64,000 bases of DNA from Tepidanaerobacteraceae bacterium (GTDB lineage: Bacteria; Bacillota; Thermosediminibacteria; Thermosediminibacterales; Tepidanaerobacteraceae), in the NCBI GenBank assembly GCA_024655905.1, contig JANLFP010000001.1:186001-250000 (forward strand), written 5' to 3'. Numbering within the stretch: the first letter of the stretch is position 1; every line of letters begins with the position of its first letter. Shown here piece after piece: positions 43,322 through 51,798 of the stretch. The position numbers and the translations under genes are program-made. The notes beneath the pieces were generated by a model. The model saw nothing but the letters and a program-made list of their open reading frames with translations, had not been told where the DNA came from and searched no databases.

Positions 43322-44857
43322 ATGACTTTTTACAGCATACTATTTGGAACAACTGAAGACGGCATAAAAAAAGAAACGCTTGAAGCGCCCGCCTTTTTTG
43401 CGGATTTAAATCTTGATCAGATTATTGACGCAATTACCGCCGGCAGGCAGGAATATAACTTAAAACCGTTCTTTTATACTCCCCTGAACGATATAGACGC
43501 GATAAAGTACCGCCACGAAATAATGCAGGATCTCGAAAATAAAATTCTTTTTGAGAAAATAAAGTCGTTTGCGCAAAAAATGCGGGAAATGCGAGAGCAC
43601 CTGTCCCAAAAAGACAAGCTTTACTACAAATACCAGAAGGAAAGCTGGTTTTTGGATGCGGTGGAAATTTATTGCGATGCCGTCAATTGCCTGCTGGATG
43701 ATTTGAACATTGTGGATTTAAAATCGCGCGGTTTCCTGGCATTCCGAGAATATCTGGCGGATTATGTCAAATCCAGCCGTTTTACGTCGCTTCTGGCTGA
43801 AACCAAAAACCTCAAAGCTGATCTGGCCACAGTAAAATATTGCCTTCTCATAAAAGGCAACCGCATCAATGTCCGCAAGTATGAATCTGAAATCGACTAC
43901 AGCATAGATGTGGAGAAAACCTTCGAAAAATTCAAGCAGGGAGCCGTAAAGGATTACAGGGTTAAATTTCTGGATACACTGGACATGAACCACGTCGAAG
44001 CAGCAATACTCGATCTGGTGGCTAAACTGTATCCCGACATATTTTTAGATCTGGACGATTACTGCGAAAAACACGGCAATTATCTGGATAAAACCATAGG
44101 CATTTTTGACAGAGAAATACAGTTCTATATCGCCTATCTGGAGCATATCTCAAAATTCAAACGAGCGGGATTGAAATTCTGCTATCCAATGATTTCCGAT
44201 AAAAGTAAGGAGGTTTATGATTACGAAGGATTTGATCTGGCTCTGGCTTATAAGCTCATCAATGAAAATTCTGCAATTGTCTGCAACGATTTTTACCTGA
44301 AAGGCAAGGAACGCATATTTATCGTAACCGGCCCCAACCAGGGCGGAAAAACCACCTTCGCCCGCACCTTCGGCCAATTGCATTATCTTGCTAGCCTGGG
44401 ATGTCCCGTCCCGGGCCAAAAAGCGAAGCTTTTTCTTTTCGACAGGCTTTTTACGCATTTTGAAAGGGAAGAAAACATAAAAGATTTAAGGGGCAAACTG
44501 GAGGATGAGCTGGTAAGGATTCATAACATTTTAAATCAGGCCACGCCGAACAGCATTATCATAATGAACGAAATATTTACTTCCACCACACTGCAAGACG
44601 CCATTTTCCTGAGCAAAAAAATAATGGAGAAAATAATACAAATGGATTTGCTGTGCGTCTGCGTAACTTTTATTGATGAACTGGCTTATTTGAGCGAGAA
44701 AACTGTAAGCATGGCAAGCACCGTAGTTCCGGAAAATCCGGCGCTCAGAACATATAAAATCTTGAGAAAGCCTCCGGATGGGCTTTCATATGCGATATCC
44801 ATCGCCGAAAAGTATCGGCTTACATATGATTCTTTAAAGGAGCGCATAAAATCATGA
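43322..44857 (+). CDS. MutS-like ATPase protein 1 (MutS domain V only)
   Basis: 511 residues. The C-terminal part is a MutS-type ATPase: Walker A TGPNQGGKTT (336-345) and a Walker B in which the usual Asp-Glu is Asn-Glu (IIIMNEIFTSTT, Asn416-Glu417). The first 330 residues are helical, with no mismatch-binding or connector domain, so it resembles the lever/clamp plus ATPase half of MutS. It is the first gene behind fluoride riboswitch B and overlaps the next MutS-like gene by four bases. MutS-like genes are known members of fluoride riboswitch regulons, but their role there is not established. Confidence 0.85.
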   Translation: MTFYSILFGTTEDGIKKETLEAPAFFADLNLDQIIDAITAGRQEYNLKPFFYTPLNDIDAIKYRHEIMQDLENKILFEKIKSFAQKMREMREHLSQKDKLYYKYQKESWFLDAVEIYCDAVNCLLDDLNIVDLKSRGFLAFREYLADYVKSSRFTSLLAETKNLKADLATVKYCLLIKGNRINVRKYESEIDYSIDVEKTFEKFKQGAVKDYRVKFLDTLDMNHVEAAILDLVAKLYPDIFLDLDDYCEKHGNYLDKTIGIFDREIQFYIAYLEHISKFKRAGLKFCYPMISDKSKEVYDYEGFDLALAYKLINENSAIVCNDFYLKGKERIFIVTGPNQGGKTTFARTFGQLHYLASLGCPVPGQKAKLFLFDRLFTHFEREENIKDLRGKLEDELVRIHNILNQATPNSIIIMNEIFTSTTLQDAIFLSKKIMEKIIQMDLLCVCVTFIDELAYLSEKTVSMASTVVPENPALRTYKILRKPPDGLSYAISIAEKYRLTYDSLKERIKS

Positions 44858-46374
44858 AGGTTTTTCTCATGTATAAAGATCGCGATTTTGATATGCAGCA
44901 GAACTTGCCATGGAATGAACAAATACTGACACAAGACCTGGAGCTGGACACATTGTTTTACGCCATGGCATCGGACGACAAATTTTTGTTCGAAGTGGTG
45001 AAAAAAGCCGTCTTGACCGGTTTGAACAATGATCTCGCTACCATACTATACCGCCAAAATATTCTTAAGGATTGTTTGAAAAATTCTTTCATCGTCAGGG
45101 ATATCTACAATATCGCGGTAGAATCGATAAAAAGCGAGAAAGAGCATTATTTTGGCCTTTTCAGCAAATATCCTTCTACAATACTGCACAGGTCTATAGA
45201 AGTGCTGCAGGTTTTTGCGGATATGCTCAAAAAACTAAAGAATATCGCCGATGAGCATGCCGAAAAATTTGAATCAGAGGGTTTTGCAAGATTTTTTGAC
45301 ATGCTCAAAAAAGAACTCAGCGATGAATATCTCGCCAGCATACAAAATCATCTTAAAGAATTAAAATTCCAAAACGGAGTTCTGATCAGCGCCGAACTTG
45401 GAAAGGGCAACAAAGGCATCAATTATATACTTCGCAAACCACATGACATAAAAAAGAGCTGGATAGACCGGATCTTCACCAAAAAACCGCCCGTTTACAC
45501 ATATACAATTGCCGACCGCGATGAAAGCGGCGCCAGGGCCCTGTCGGAATTGAACGACAGAGGCATCAATCTCGTGGCCAATGCGCTGGCTCAATCCAAT
45601 GACCATATTCTCAGTTTTTTCAACGCATTGCGGACCGAGCTGGCTTTTTACATCGGCTGCTTGAATCTATATGAACAACTTTCTCAAATGGGTGAACCGG
45701 TATGTTTTCCTCAGCCCGCAGCTTCCCATGAGCGAAAGTCTTCTTTTAAAGAATTATATGATGTGTGCCTTGCATTAACAATGAAACAAAAAGTTGTGGG
45801 CAACGATTTGAATGCCGACAAAATAGATTTAGTGATAATCACGGGCGCCAATCAGGGCGGCAAATCGACTTTTTTGCGAAGCATAGGTTTGGCCCAACTG
45901 ATGATGCAGTGCGGCATGTTTGTGCCGGCCGAATCTTTCTGTGCCAATATCGCAAATGGCATTTACACGCACTACAAACGGGAAGAAGACGCTGCCATGA
46001 AAAGCGGCAAGCTCGATGAAGAACTCAGCAGAATGAACGATATAGCAAGCCACATAACTTCAAATTCCATGGTGCTGTTTAATGAATCATTTGCCGCCAC
46101 AAACGAAAGAGAGGGCTCGGAGATTGCAAGGCAGATAACCTCTGCATTATTGGAAAGCCGCATCAAGGTTTTCTTCGTCACACATCTATATGAATTTGCA
46201 CACGGATTTTATAACAAAAGAATGGAAAACGCCATTTTCCTCAGGGCTGAAAGGCAAAGCGACGGGAGTCGGACTTTTAAAATAATCGAAGGGGAACCTC
46301 TGCAAACGAGTTTCGGCGAAGATTTGTACCGATACATTATGGCGGACAAGAAGGATCTCATCCCGTTCGATTAA
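44854..46374 (+). CDS. MutS-like ATPase protein 2 (MutS domain V only)
   Basis: 506 residues, distantly related to the gene before it and translated from an overlapping ATGA. It has Walker A TGANQGGKST (about 330), a HYKREEDAAMKSGKLDEELSR segment like the MutS signature loop, Walker B with Asn-Glu (MVLFNESFAATNEREGSE) and FFVTHLYEF. The N-terminal 320 residues are helical, with no mismatch-recognition domain. Two different subunits encoded together suggest a heterodimer, as in eukaryotic MutS pairs. The target (DNA, RNA or something else) is unknown. Confidence 0.85.
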   Translation: MKVFLMYKDRDFDMQQNLPWNEQILTQDLELDTLFYAMASDDKFLFEVVKKAVLTGLNNDLATILYRQNILKDCLKNSFIVRDIYNIAVESIKSEKEHYFGLFSKYPSTILHRSIEVLQVFADMLKKLKNIADEHAEKFESEGFARFFDMLKKELSDEYLASIQNHLKELKFQNGVLISAELGKGNKGINYILRKPHDIKKSWIDRIFTKKPPVYTYTIADRDESGARALSELNDRGINLVANALAQSNDHILSFFNALRTELAFYIGCLNLYEQLSQMGEPVCFPQPAASHERKSSFKELYDVCLALTMKQKVVGNDLNADKIDLVIITGANQGGKSTFLRSIGLAQLMMQCGMFVPAESFCANIANGIYTHYKREEDAAMKSGKLDEELSRMNDIASHITSNSMVLFNESFAATNEREGSEIARQITSALLESRIKVFFVTHLYEFAHGFYNKRMENAIFLRAERQSDGSRTFKIIEGEPLQTSFGEDLYRYIMADKKDLIPFD

Positions 46375-46434
46375 AATAATGCCTGCCCTTATTTTGATCA
46401 TTTCTAAAACCTCCCTATTTTAAGGTTATAAGGT

Positions 46435-46557
46435 TAGGGGACACACCTCTTCTTCTGAGGACAGATGTTGGGGGACGCACCTCCTTTTCTGGAGAATGCG
46501 TCTTGGGTAGGCGGAGGAACGTCCCCAATTATGCTGGGCAGTCGGAGGAATGTCCCC
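46435..46557. repeat. Four REP-like short repeats in inverted arrangement
   Basis: Two units of the form GGGGACRCACCTC (46437 and 46472) face two units of the form GGAGGAAYGTCCCC (46513 and 46544), so the cluster is an inverted array downstream of the second MutS-like gene. This looks like REP-type dispersed repeats common in related thermophiles. No transposase is near. The surrounding 46375-46926 region otherwise contains only the two riboswitches and terminators listed. Confidence 0.6.
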
Positions 46558-46600
46558 ATTTTCTTACATTTTCTCGCTCATTCTTAGGATTTCATCCTGT

Positions 46601-46637
46601 AAAAAAATAAAAAACCCTACCAAAAAAATCTGGTAGG
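46601..46637 (-). terminator. Terminator of fluoride riboswitch C
   Basis: CCTACCA paired with TGGTAGG (loop of eight bases rich in T on the minus strand), followed by TTTT and a second T-run. It overlaps the 3' end of aptamer C. Confidence 0.75.
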
Positions 46638-46680
46638 AGCCATTAGCACATCAGCATAAATAGCGATCTCCATCGCCCTA
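46632..46680 (-). promoter_or_regulatory. Fluoride riboswitch C (orphan, antisense to MutS-like gene 2)
   Basis: On the minus strand, GGGCGATGGAGATCGC is followed by a P3-like hairpin and GCTAATGGCTCCTACC, a good fluoride aptamer. It has its own terminator, but no minus-strand gene follows: the next DNA is the repeats and the 3' end of the plus-strand MutS-like gene. Read-through under fluoride would make an antisense transcript. It may be a leftover of a duplicated divergent control region. Confidence 0.85.
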
Positions 46681-46756
46681 TATTGCCAATAGTTTCTGCT
46701 TTTCTAAATAAATTAAACCATAAGTCCAAAAGTTTGTCAAATAATTTTACAATGAT

Positions 46757-46802
46757 AGGGTGATGGAGCTCACCAAAATCGCATCAGGCTAATGGCTCCT
46801 AC
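46757..46802 (+). promoter_or_regulatory. Fluoride riboswitch D (antiporter and UspA operon)
   Basis: GGGTGATGGAGCTCACC, then CAGGCTAATGGCTCCTAC: a fluoride aptamer upstream of the antiporter and universal stress genes. It is divergent from copy C across about 75 bases, mirroring the A/B pair. Confidence 0.93.
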
Positions 46803-46834
46803 TATATCGTGAATATGGTAGGGGTATTTTTTTT
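46798..46834 (+). terminator. Terminator of fluoride riboswitch D
   Basis: CCTACTATAT pairs with ATATGGTAGG around a short loop, followed by a T-rich tract ending in eight or more T. It shares its 5' arm with aptamer D. Confidence 0.85.
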
Positions 46835-46926
46835 GTCTCAGGGAGGTGAAATTATATACTGTCTGACATATATTAACCCCTGCCATTTATGCAGCAAAAA
46901 ATGTATAACTGAAAGGAGCAATTTCT

Positions 46927-47679
46927 ATGAACAATACATGGCTTGTGGCATCTGAATGGATATTTCTGGCAATAGTTAGCGGTCTTGCGGCGGGGTGGAC
47001 CGGTTTATCCATTTCGGGCACGGTACTTGCCCTCGGAGTTCTATTTGCCAGTTTTAACATATGGATGCTGTTATTTGTTGCTGTCACCGCCGTGCTGCTT
47101 CCTTTTATCCCGAAAATTACACGCTGGTTCATAAAAACATACGGAAATCGCATAAGCCAACTGGAGGTAAAATACTTCCTGTTCCTGCTTTTTTTCCTCG
47201 GCGGCCTTGCTTCAATGGCAAACAGCGAAGCGGTGCTTCCTGCGTATCTTCTGGGATTGAGCGTTGCAAGTTTTTTCATTGAGGAAAAAAAGCTCACCAC
47301 AAGAATACGGACCATTGCATTTTCACTTCTTACACCTTTTTATTTCTTGAAAGCGGGGCTTTATGTGTCCCTTACCGCCTTTGTCGCAAATATCGGTTTA
47401 ATTGCGCTGTATCTGTTATTGAAAGTTGCTACCAAATTTATAGGTGTTTGGCCGTCAACCAGGTTTTTTAAATTCGATTCGAGAGAAGGCATGTATACGA
47501 CCTTGTTGATGTCGACCGGCCTAACCTTCGGTTCCATATCATCACTTTACGGACTAAACCACGGAATAATAACGCAAAACCAGTATACCATCCTTGTTTC
47601 GGTCGTCATACTGAGTGCGGTCATACCCACAATAATAGCGCAATCGTTTTTCAATCCTATTCATACTGAAAAGGAGTGA
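46927..47679 (+). CDS. Short cation:proton antiporter-like membrane protein
   Basis: 250 residues with about seven membrane helices. It resembles the second half of CPA2/KefB-type sodium or potassium/proton antiporters (GLTFGSISSLYGLNHGIITQNQYTILVSVVILSAVIPT). Full-length relatives have about 380 or more residues, so roughly the first 130 are absent. A good GAAAGGAG site lies nine bases before ATG 46927. A second GGGAGGTGA at about 46840 has no usable start behind it and may mark the lost original start. Either it works as a half-size protein or it is a 5'-deleted gene. Fluoride riboswitch D lies upstream. Confidence 0.7.
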   Translation: MNNTWLVASEWIFLAIVSGLAAGWTGLSISGTVLALGVLFASFNIWMLLFVAVTAVLLPFIPKITRWFIKTYGNRISQLEVKYFLFLLFFLGGLASMANSEAVLPAYLLGLSVASFFIEEKKLTTRIRTIAFSLLTPFYFLKAGLYVSLTAFVANIGLIALYLLLKVATKFIGVWPSTRFFKFDSREGMYTTLLMSTGLTFGSISSLYGLNHGIITQNQYTILVSVVILSAVIPTIIAQSFFNPIHTEKE

Positions 47680-47686
47680 AATAACA

Positions 47687-48118
47687 TTGTTTGAAAAAAT
47701 TTTATTGGGTTACGACGGTTCTTCATATTCCAAAAAGGCTCTTGATTACGCTCTGGACCTGGCGAAAAAATATATTTCCAGTCTGACCATAGCCTGTGCC
47801 ATACATGTTCCCAATTTTTCAGACAGCCGCGATGAAATAAACGGGGCGCTGGAAGATGCTCAAGTCTATACCGAAGACATTCTGGAAAAAGCAAAGGATT
47901 GTGCAGCCGAAGCAGGCATAAAAGTGGATACCAGAATCACGCCGGGCCATCCTGCGGAAATTCTTACACATCTTGCCGAAGAAGGGAAATATAACCTTCT
48001 CATAGTGGCCGATAAAGGCTTGAGCGGAGTAAAGCGGTTCCTACTGGGAAGCGTATCCGAAGCCGTGGTGAGATACGCCAAATGCCCGGTGCTCATAGTT
48101 AAAAACAAGAATGTGTAG
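47687..48118 (+). CDS. Universal stress protein (UspA family)
   Basis: 143 residues from a TTG at 47687 behind AAGGAG. It has the Usp fold with FEKILLGYDGSSYSKKALDYAL at the start and an ATP-binding type loop DKGLSGVKRFLLGSVSEAVV near the end. It follows the antiporter by seven bases, so it should share fluoride control. Usp proteins paired with antiporters often gate or sense nucleotide for the transporter, which would fit here, but that is inference. It converges on the ger genes. Confidence 0.9.
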   Translation: MFEKILLGYDGSSYSKKALDYALDLAKKYISSLTIACAIHVPNFSDSRDEINGALEDAQVYTEDILEKAKDCAAEAGIKVDTRITPGHPAEILTHLAEEGKYNLLIVADKGLSGVKRFLLGSVSEAVVRYAKCPVLIVKNKNV

Positions 48119-48137
48119 AATAAATCAAACGCCCGTT

Positions 48138-49235
48138 TCAAAAAACTTTCTTTACAGAATCCAATGTGATTAGCATCAGCGGCAACAGCAATTCAAACAC
48201 AAGGCTGTAAAACGGCCATATTTTTGATGCAAATTCGGTTTGCTCAATTACATTTTCATATACAAGAATCGACAGCGCAGTCATTATGATGCCGGAAGGG
48301 ATGACTATCGGCCTGTAGTCTTTCAAGGCGAAGAGCTGGGTGCATCCCTTAACAAACGCATAGAGGCACACAGATATCTTTATGAGACCGGATAGAATCC
48401 AGATGACAATCGTAAGTGTATCTGTGCGCTCGAATATTTCCGCCAGTTCTATGCATCGTATCATGGAATGGGTAGAATACACAAAATTTTTTGCATTTGA
48501 ACCGAATACCGCCACGGTCTCCGCCGTTATTGAGGCGATAATCATGGCTGACGCGATAATCGCCCCAGCCATGATTTTTTTTGCATCCCCGGAGTTGCTC
48601 ATATTGGGAAATATCATTAAAAACAGAACACCTTCGCCGAAGGGAAAGGTCATGGGTATTAAAGAGGTTTTCAACACCCGGGAAAATCCGTTTTCAAAAA
48701 GCGGCAGAAGCTTTGCCGCGTCAAAATTCGGGATGGTAAAGCAAAAAATGATTATAACAGCCATAGAGACTAAAATTACCGGCATCAACATCAGATTGAA
48801 CCGGCATAAAACCTCCAGCCCTCTATAAACCGCCATAGCTGCAATTAGCATGATGACGGAATTAAAAACGATAAGCGGCGTGCAGGGCATAAGAGAAATC
48901 ACCATAAAGTCGCCGAAATTCCTCAATACCAGGGCCCCCAGGTGAAGGGCAAACCATGCGAATAAAAGGCCCATAATCTTCCCCGGAATTTCCCCCGCTA
49001 TATCCTGAGCAAACAGGATAATTGTCCGCCCGGAAAAGCGGATACACAATGCCGCATAAAGCTTCGACAATAAAATCCCGGCACCGGCTGCTATAAGTAT
49101 CGCCGCCCATCCGTCTCTTCCGGCCGTAGCGGCTACTGCAGAAGGCATCAGGATAAAAGCGCTTGCCAGGAAAAAATTCAGCGCCAGAAAAAATACTTGA
49201 ACGGAAGACAATTTTTCTTCTTCTTTCACGCGCAC
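48138..49235 (-). CDS. Spore germinant receptor permease subunit (GerAB family), copy 2
   Basis: 365 residues from a GTG at 49235 (AAGGATTGG upstream). Ten membrane helices of the amino acid permease-like GerAB fold, with LYAFVKGCTQLFALKDYRPIVIPSG near the end, a common GerB feature. It binds germinant in the inner spore membrane with A and C subunits. It is the last gene of the ger cluster and the second B-type gene, so the receptor might use alternative B subunits. Confidence 0.9.
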   Translation of the reverse strand: MRVKEEEKLSSVQVFFLALNFFLASAFILMPSAVAATAGRDGWAAILIAAGAGILLSKLYAALCIRFSGRTIILFAQDIAGEIPGKIMGLLFAWFALHLGALVLRNFGDFMVISLMPCTPLIVFNSVIMLIAAMAVYRGLEVLCRFNLMLMPVILVSMAVIIIFCFTIPNFDAAKLLPLFENGFSRVLKTSLIPMTFPFGEGVLFLMIFPNMSNSGDAKKIMAGAIIASAMIIASITAETVAVFGSNAKNFVYSTHSMIRCIELAEIFERTDTLTIVIWILSGLIKISVCLYAFVKGCTQLFALKDYRPIVIPSGIIMTALSILVYENVIEQTEFASKIWPFYSLVFELLLPLMLITLDSVKKVF

Positions 49236-49258
49236 CCAATCCTTTAAAGATAATATGA

Positions 49259-49474
49259 TTATTTCAACAGCTTCGACAGTGGCCTGAAGAGAGCCTCAAT
49301 CGGTTTTGTCGGGCTTGGTATCTTTACTCCCAGCGCCTGGGGAATGCTCAGCGCCATCCCCAACGCAATTAAGACAAAAAAGGCGATAAGCTCCCTCCGC
49401 ATATTCTTTTTAAGCATTCCCGGAACTTCTATAAGAATGACGGTTGCAAAAATCATCAAGAGCAAAACAATCAC
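49259..49474 (-). CDS. Small two-helix membrane protein in ger operon
   Basis: 71 residues from a GTG at 49474 (GGAAGGGA upstream). Two hydrophobic helices (about 1-19 and 28-46) and a short basic tail with KIPSPTKPIEALFRPLSKLLK. Small D-type proteins with two helices are known beside some germinant receptor operons, and this may be one. Sequence alone does not prove it. It lies between gerC and the second gerB. Confidence 0.65.
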   Translation of the reverse strand: MIVLLLMIFATVILIEVPGMLKKNMRRELIAFFVLIALGMALSIPQALGVKIPSPTKPIEALFRPLSKLLK

Positions 49475-49502
49475 GCTATCCCTTCCTTTGTCATTTGATG
49501 AT

Positions 49503-50690
49503 TTATTTATTCGTTCCCGGCCTTTTTGTGAGAAGGCCCATCTCTCTCACATTTGCTTCCACCTGAATTTCTACTTTTGCCTGCTTGAATTTGTCATCCC
49601 AGTTATGCTTTATGTCTTTCCACTCGTTTTTGAATCTTCTGTGATATGCCTGCCCAAATCCGAATACATCAACTCCATAATCATCCTGCGCCTTCCGCAG
49701 TGCCGACTGAGCCCTCTTTCTAATTTCGGCAGCCATGCTGTCATTTATTTTTTTGATTTTCTCGGGTTCGGACAGGTCTCCCATTGACTGTTGCTCTATC
49801 ATGTCTCCTTCGACTCTGATTTTTACCTTAAAAGTGGGAATACTATCAACACTTTCGGCCTTAATTTCTCTTGCATTCCTTTTTACTCTTATTGAAACCA
49901 TTTTGTCCGGTTCATCCGGTGCGGGAACGGTTATAATTCCTTTCAGGTTTTGGCCTTTCAGCCACATAAGCCCCCTGGTTTCATCGGCATCCAGCCATCC
50001 CACCATTCTGTCTTCCTTGAAAAGAGCGGTTCCAGCCATTTCCACCCGCCTGCCCCCGGTTTCAGCCTGCTGGGATTCATCCGAAGCTTCATTGACTTCA
50101 ACGACTCTTACGCCTGCCGCAGCCGGTTGAATCCCTTCCTCTGCCAGCATTTCAACAAATTCAAACAGCTTCACCGCATAACCCGTCTTCATCCTTGTAA
50201 GAAGCCCCACAGCCTGGGAAGAGGTTTTTTCAAGTATTGAACCCGTCTTTAAGAAATCCTCGGCCGTTCCTTTCGCCACCATCACCCACATGGTCTCCCG
50301 CGGTTCCCTATCCCGCTCGAAAAAATCCGTAATAGTGCGGACTCCCTTTTTTGCCATATTTTCACCTATTATCAAGGCCACACAGTGACCCCAGTATATT
50401 TCCCGGGGGATTTTCATGGCCAGGTACCGCTCCGCCTCTTCTATAGTAGCCCCATCGGAGGAAACTTCCATGCTCGCTGCCTGTTTCTTGCCGCCCATGC
50501 TTTCCTGCCCCGAGGCGAATGCCATCGGAATGGCCACCTGAACGGTCAGCCTGATGCGGTCATTGTCAATCGCATCTATTCCTGCTCCCAGCACAATGGC
50601 AACTTCATTCAATTCCCTTCGGCTCCAGCAGCCTGACATAAAGTTTGCTATTATAAAAATGCATATTGCCAGCCAAACCTTTTTCTTCAA
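49503..50690 (-). CDS. Spore germinant receptor lipoprotein subunit (GerAC family)
   Basis: 395 residues from a TTG at 50690 that overlaps the upstream stop codon. It has a lipoprotein signal with Cys21 in FMSGCWSRRELNEVAIV, the standard GerAC start, and the C-terminal Ger(x)C domain (QSALRKAQDDYGVDVFGFGQAYHR). It is a lipid-anchored subunit on the outer face of the inner spore membrane. Translationally coupled to gerB. Confidence 0.94.
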   Translation of the reverse strand: MKKKVWLAICIFIIANFMSGCWSRRELNEVAIVLGAGIDAIDNDRIRLTVQVAIPMAFASGQESMGGKKQAASMEVSSDGATIEEAERYLAMKIPREIYWGHCVALIIGENMAKKGVRTITDFFERDREPRETMWVMVAKGTAEDFLKTGSILEKTSSQAVGLLTRMKTGYAVKLFEFVEMLAEEGIQPAAAGVRVVEVNEASDESQQAETGGRRVEMAGTALFKEDRMVGWLDADETRGLMWLKGQNLKGIITVPAPDEPDKMVSIRVKRNAREIKAESVDSIPTFKVKIRVEGDMIEQQSMGDLSEPEKIKKINDSMAAEIRKRAQSALRKAQDDYGVDVFGFGQAYHRRFKNEWKDIKHNWDDKFKQAKVEIQVEANVREMGLLTKRPGTNK

Positions 50691-51781
50691 GCGCCATGCC
50701 CCCGACCCTTAATAATTGATGCCAGCCACAGCAGCAGCGGAATGCCGACTTCAAATATTATTATTGAATAAAACGGAAACGTGCCCATTAGAAAGCGGAG
50801 TTCATCCCCCACCCCTTCGTGTATGAACATCGATAGAGAAGCTATAACAATACCCACAGGAAATACAATCGGCCTGTAGTCCGAAATCCCAAACAGCCAG
50901 GATATGCCAATTACTAACGCAAAATAGAATATACCGATTTTAATGATTCCTCCTATAGCCCATGACATGAAAATCAAATAATCGAGCCTTTCAAGAAAAT
51001 TAGCCAGGGAAATTATGCGAACCTGGTTGTATACGGGGTACATCATGGCTGAAGCATGTTCCGCTCCAAAAACCAAAAGAACCCCCATTATGCCTACTAA
51101 AAAAAATGCGCCTATCAACAGTACTGAAACATCATTAATTTTTCTTATGCTGCAGTTAGCTTTGAGCGCAGGCGAAAATACGGAAAACACCACTATCTCC
51201 CCCATCCAAGCCAGAGGAACCAAAGCTCCTTTCAATACATCTTGGGGACGTGTTTCAAACATGGGCAGCATCCTGTCAAATCTGGCATTGGCATAAGAAA
51301 GAGCGGATATCAATAAAAACAGTATAATAACAAGCACGAACAAAATATTGAATCTGGCCATAACTTCAAAGCCGCTCTTTACCGCATATGCCGAAACGAT
51401 AATCGCCGCAACCGAAAATATTATTAAAGGAGTATCGGGCATTATGGCAACTTCAAGAAACTCTCCGTATTCCCTCGCAATTCCGCTGCATGTATGAAGA
51501 ATCCACCATGCAAAAAGCGCGCCCGCAATCTTTCCGAATAACCTTCCTAACAATTCTTCCATTACTTCAAAAATGGTTTTGCCCGGGAATTTTTCAATTA
51601 TGGATGATATAAGCCGCCCGATGAATATCCCCGCGGCAGTTGCCAACAATGCCGAAATCCATGCATCCCTTTTTGCAAAACCTATCGTTACGGCCGGTAC
51701 GCCTAAAAGAACGGTAGGGATAACCAGATTTACCATCAGGAAAACCGCCTGCATATCATCGATAATTTCCTTTTCCAGCAT
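50687..51781 (-). CDS. Spore germinant receptor permease subunit (GerAB family), copy 1
   Basis: 364 residues, about ten membrane helices, with LAREYGEF-like REYGEFLEVAIMPDTPLIIF and ISWLFGISDYRPIVFPVGI. It is the likely germinant-binding subunit of the A-B-C receptor. It starts 17 bases after gerA and ends overlapping gerC. It is clearly paralogous to the gene at 48138-49235. Confidence 0.93.
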   Translation of the reverse strand: MLEKEIIDDMQAVFLMVNLVIPTVLLGVPAVTIGFAKRDAWISALLATAAGIFIGRLISSIIEKFPGKTIFEVMEELLGRLFGKIAGALFAWWILHTCSGIAREYGEFLEVAIMPDTPLIIFSVAAIIVSAYAVKSGFEVMARFNILFVLVIILFLLISALSYANARFDRMLPMFETRPQDVLKGALVPLAWMGEIVVFSVFSPALKANCSIRKINDVSVLLIGAFFLVGIMGVLLVFGAEHASAMMYPVYNQVRIISLANFLERLDYLIFMSWAIGGIIKIGIFYFALVIGISWLFGISDYRPIVFPVGIVIASLSMFIHEGVGDELRFLMGTFPFYSIIIFEVGIPLLLWLASIIKGRGHGA

Positions 51782-51798
51782 AATAAAGCAGCCCTTTC

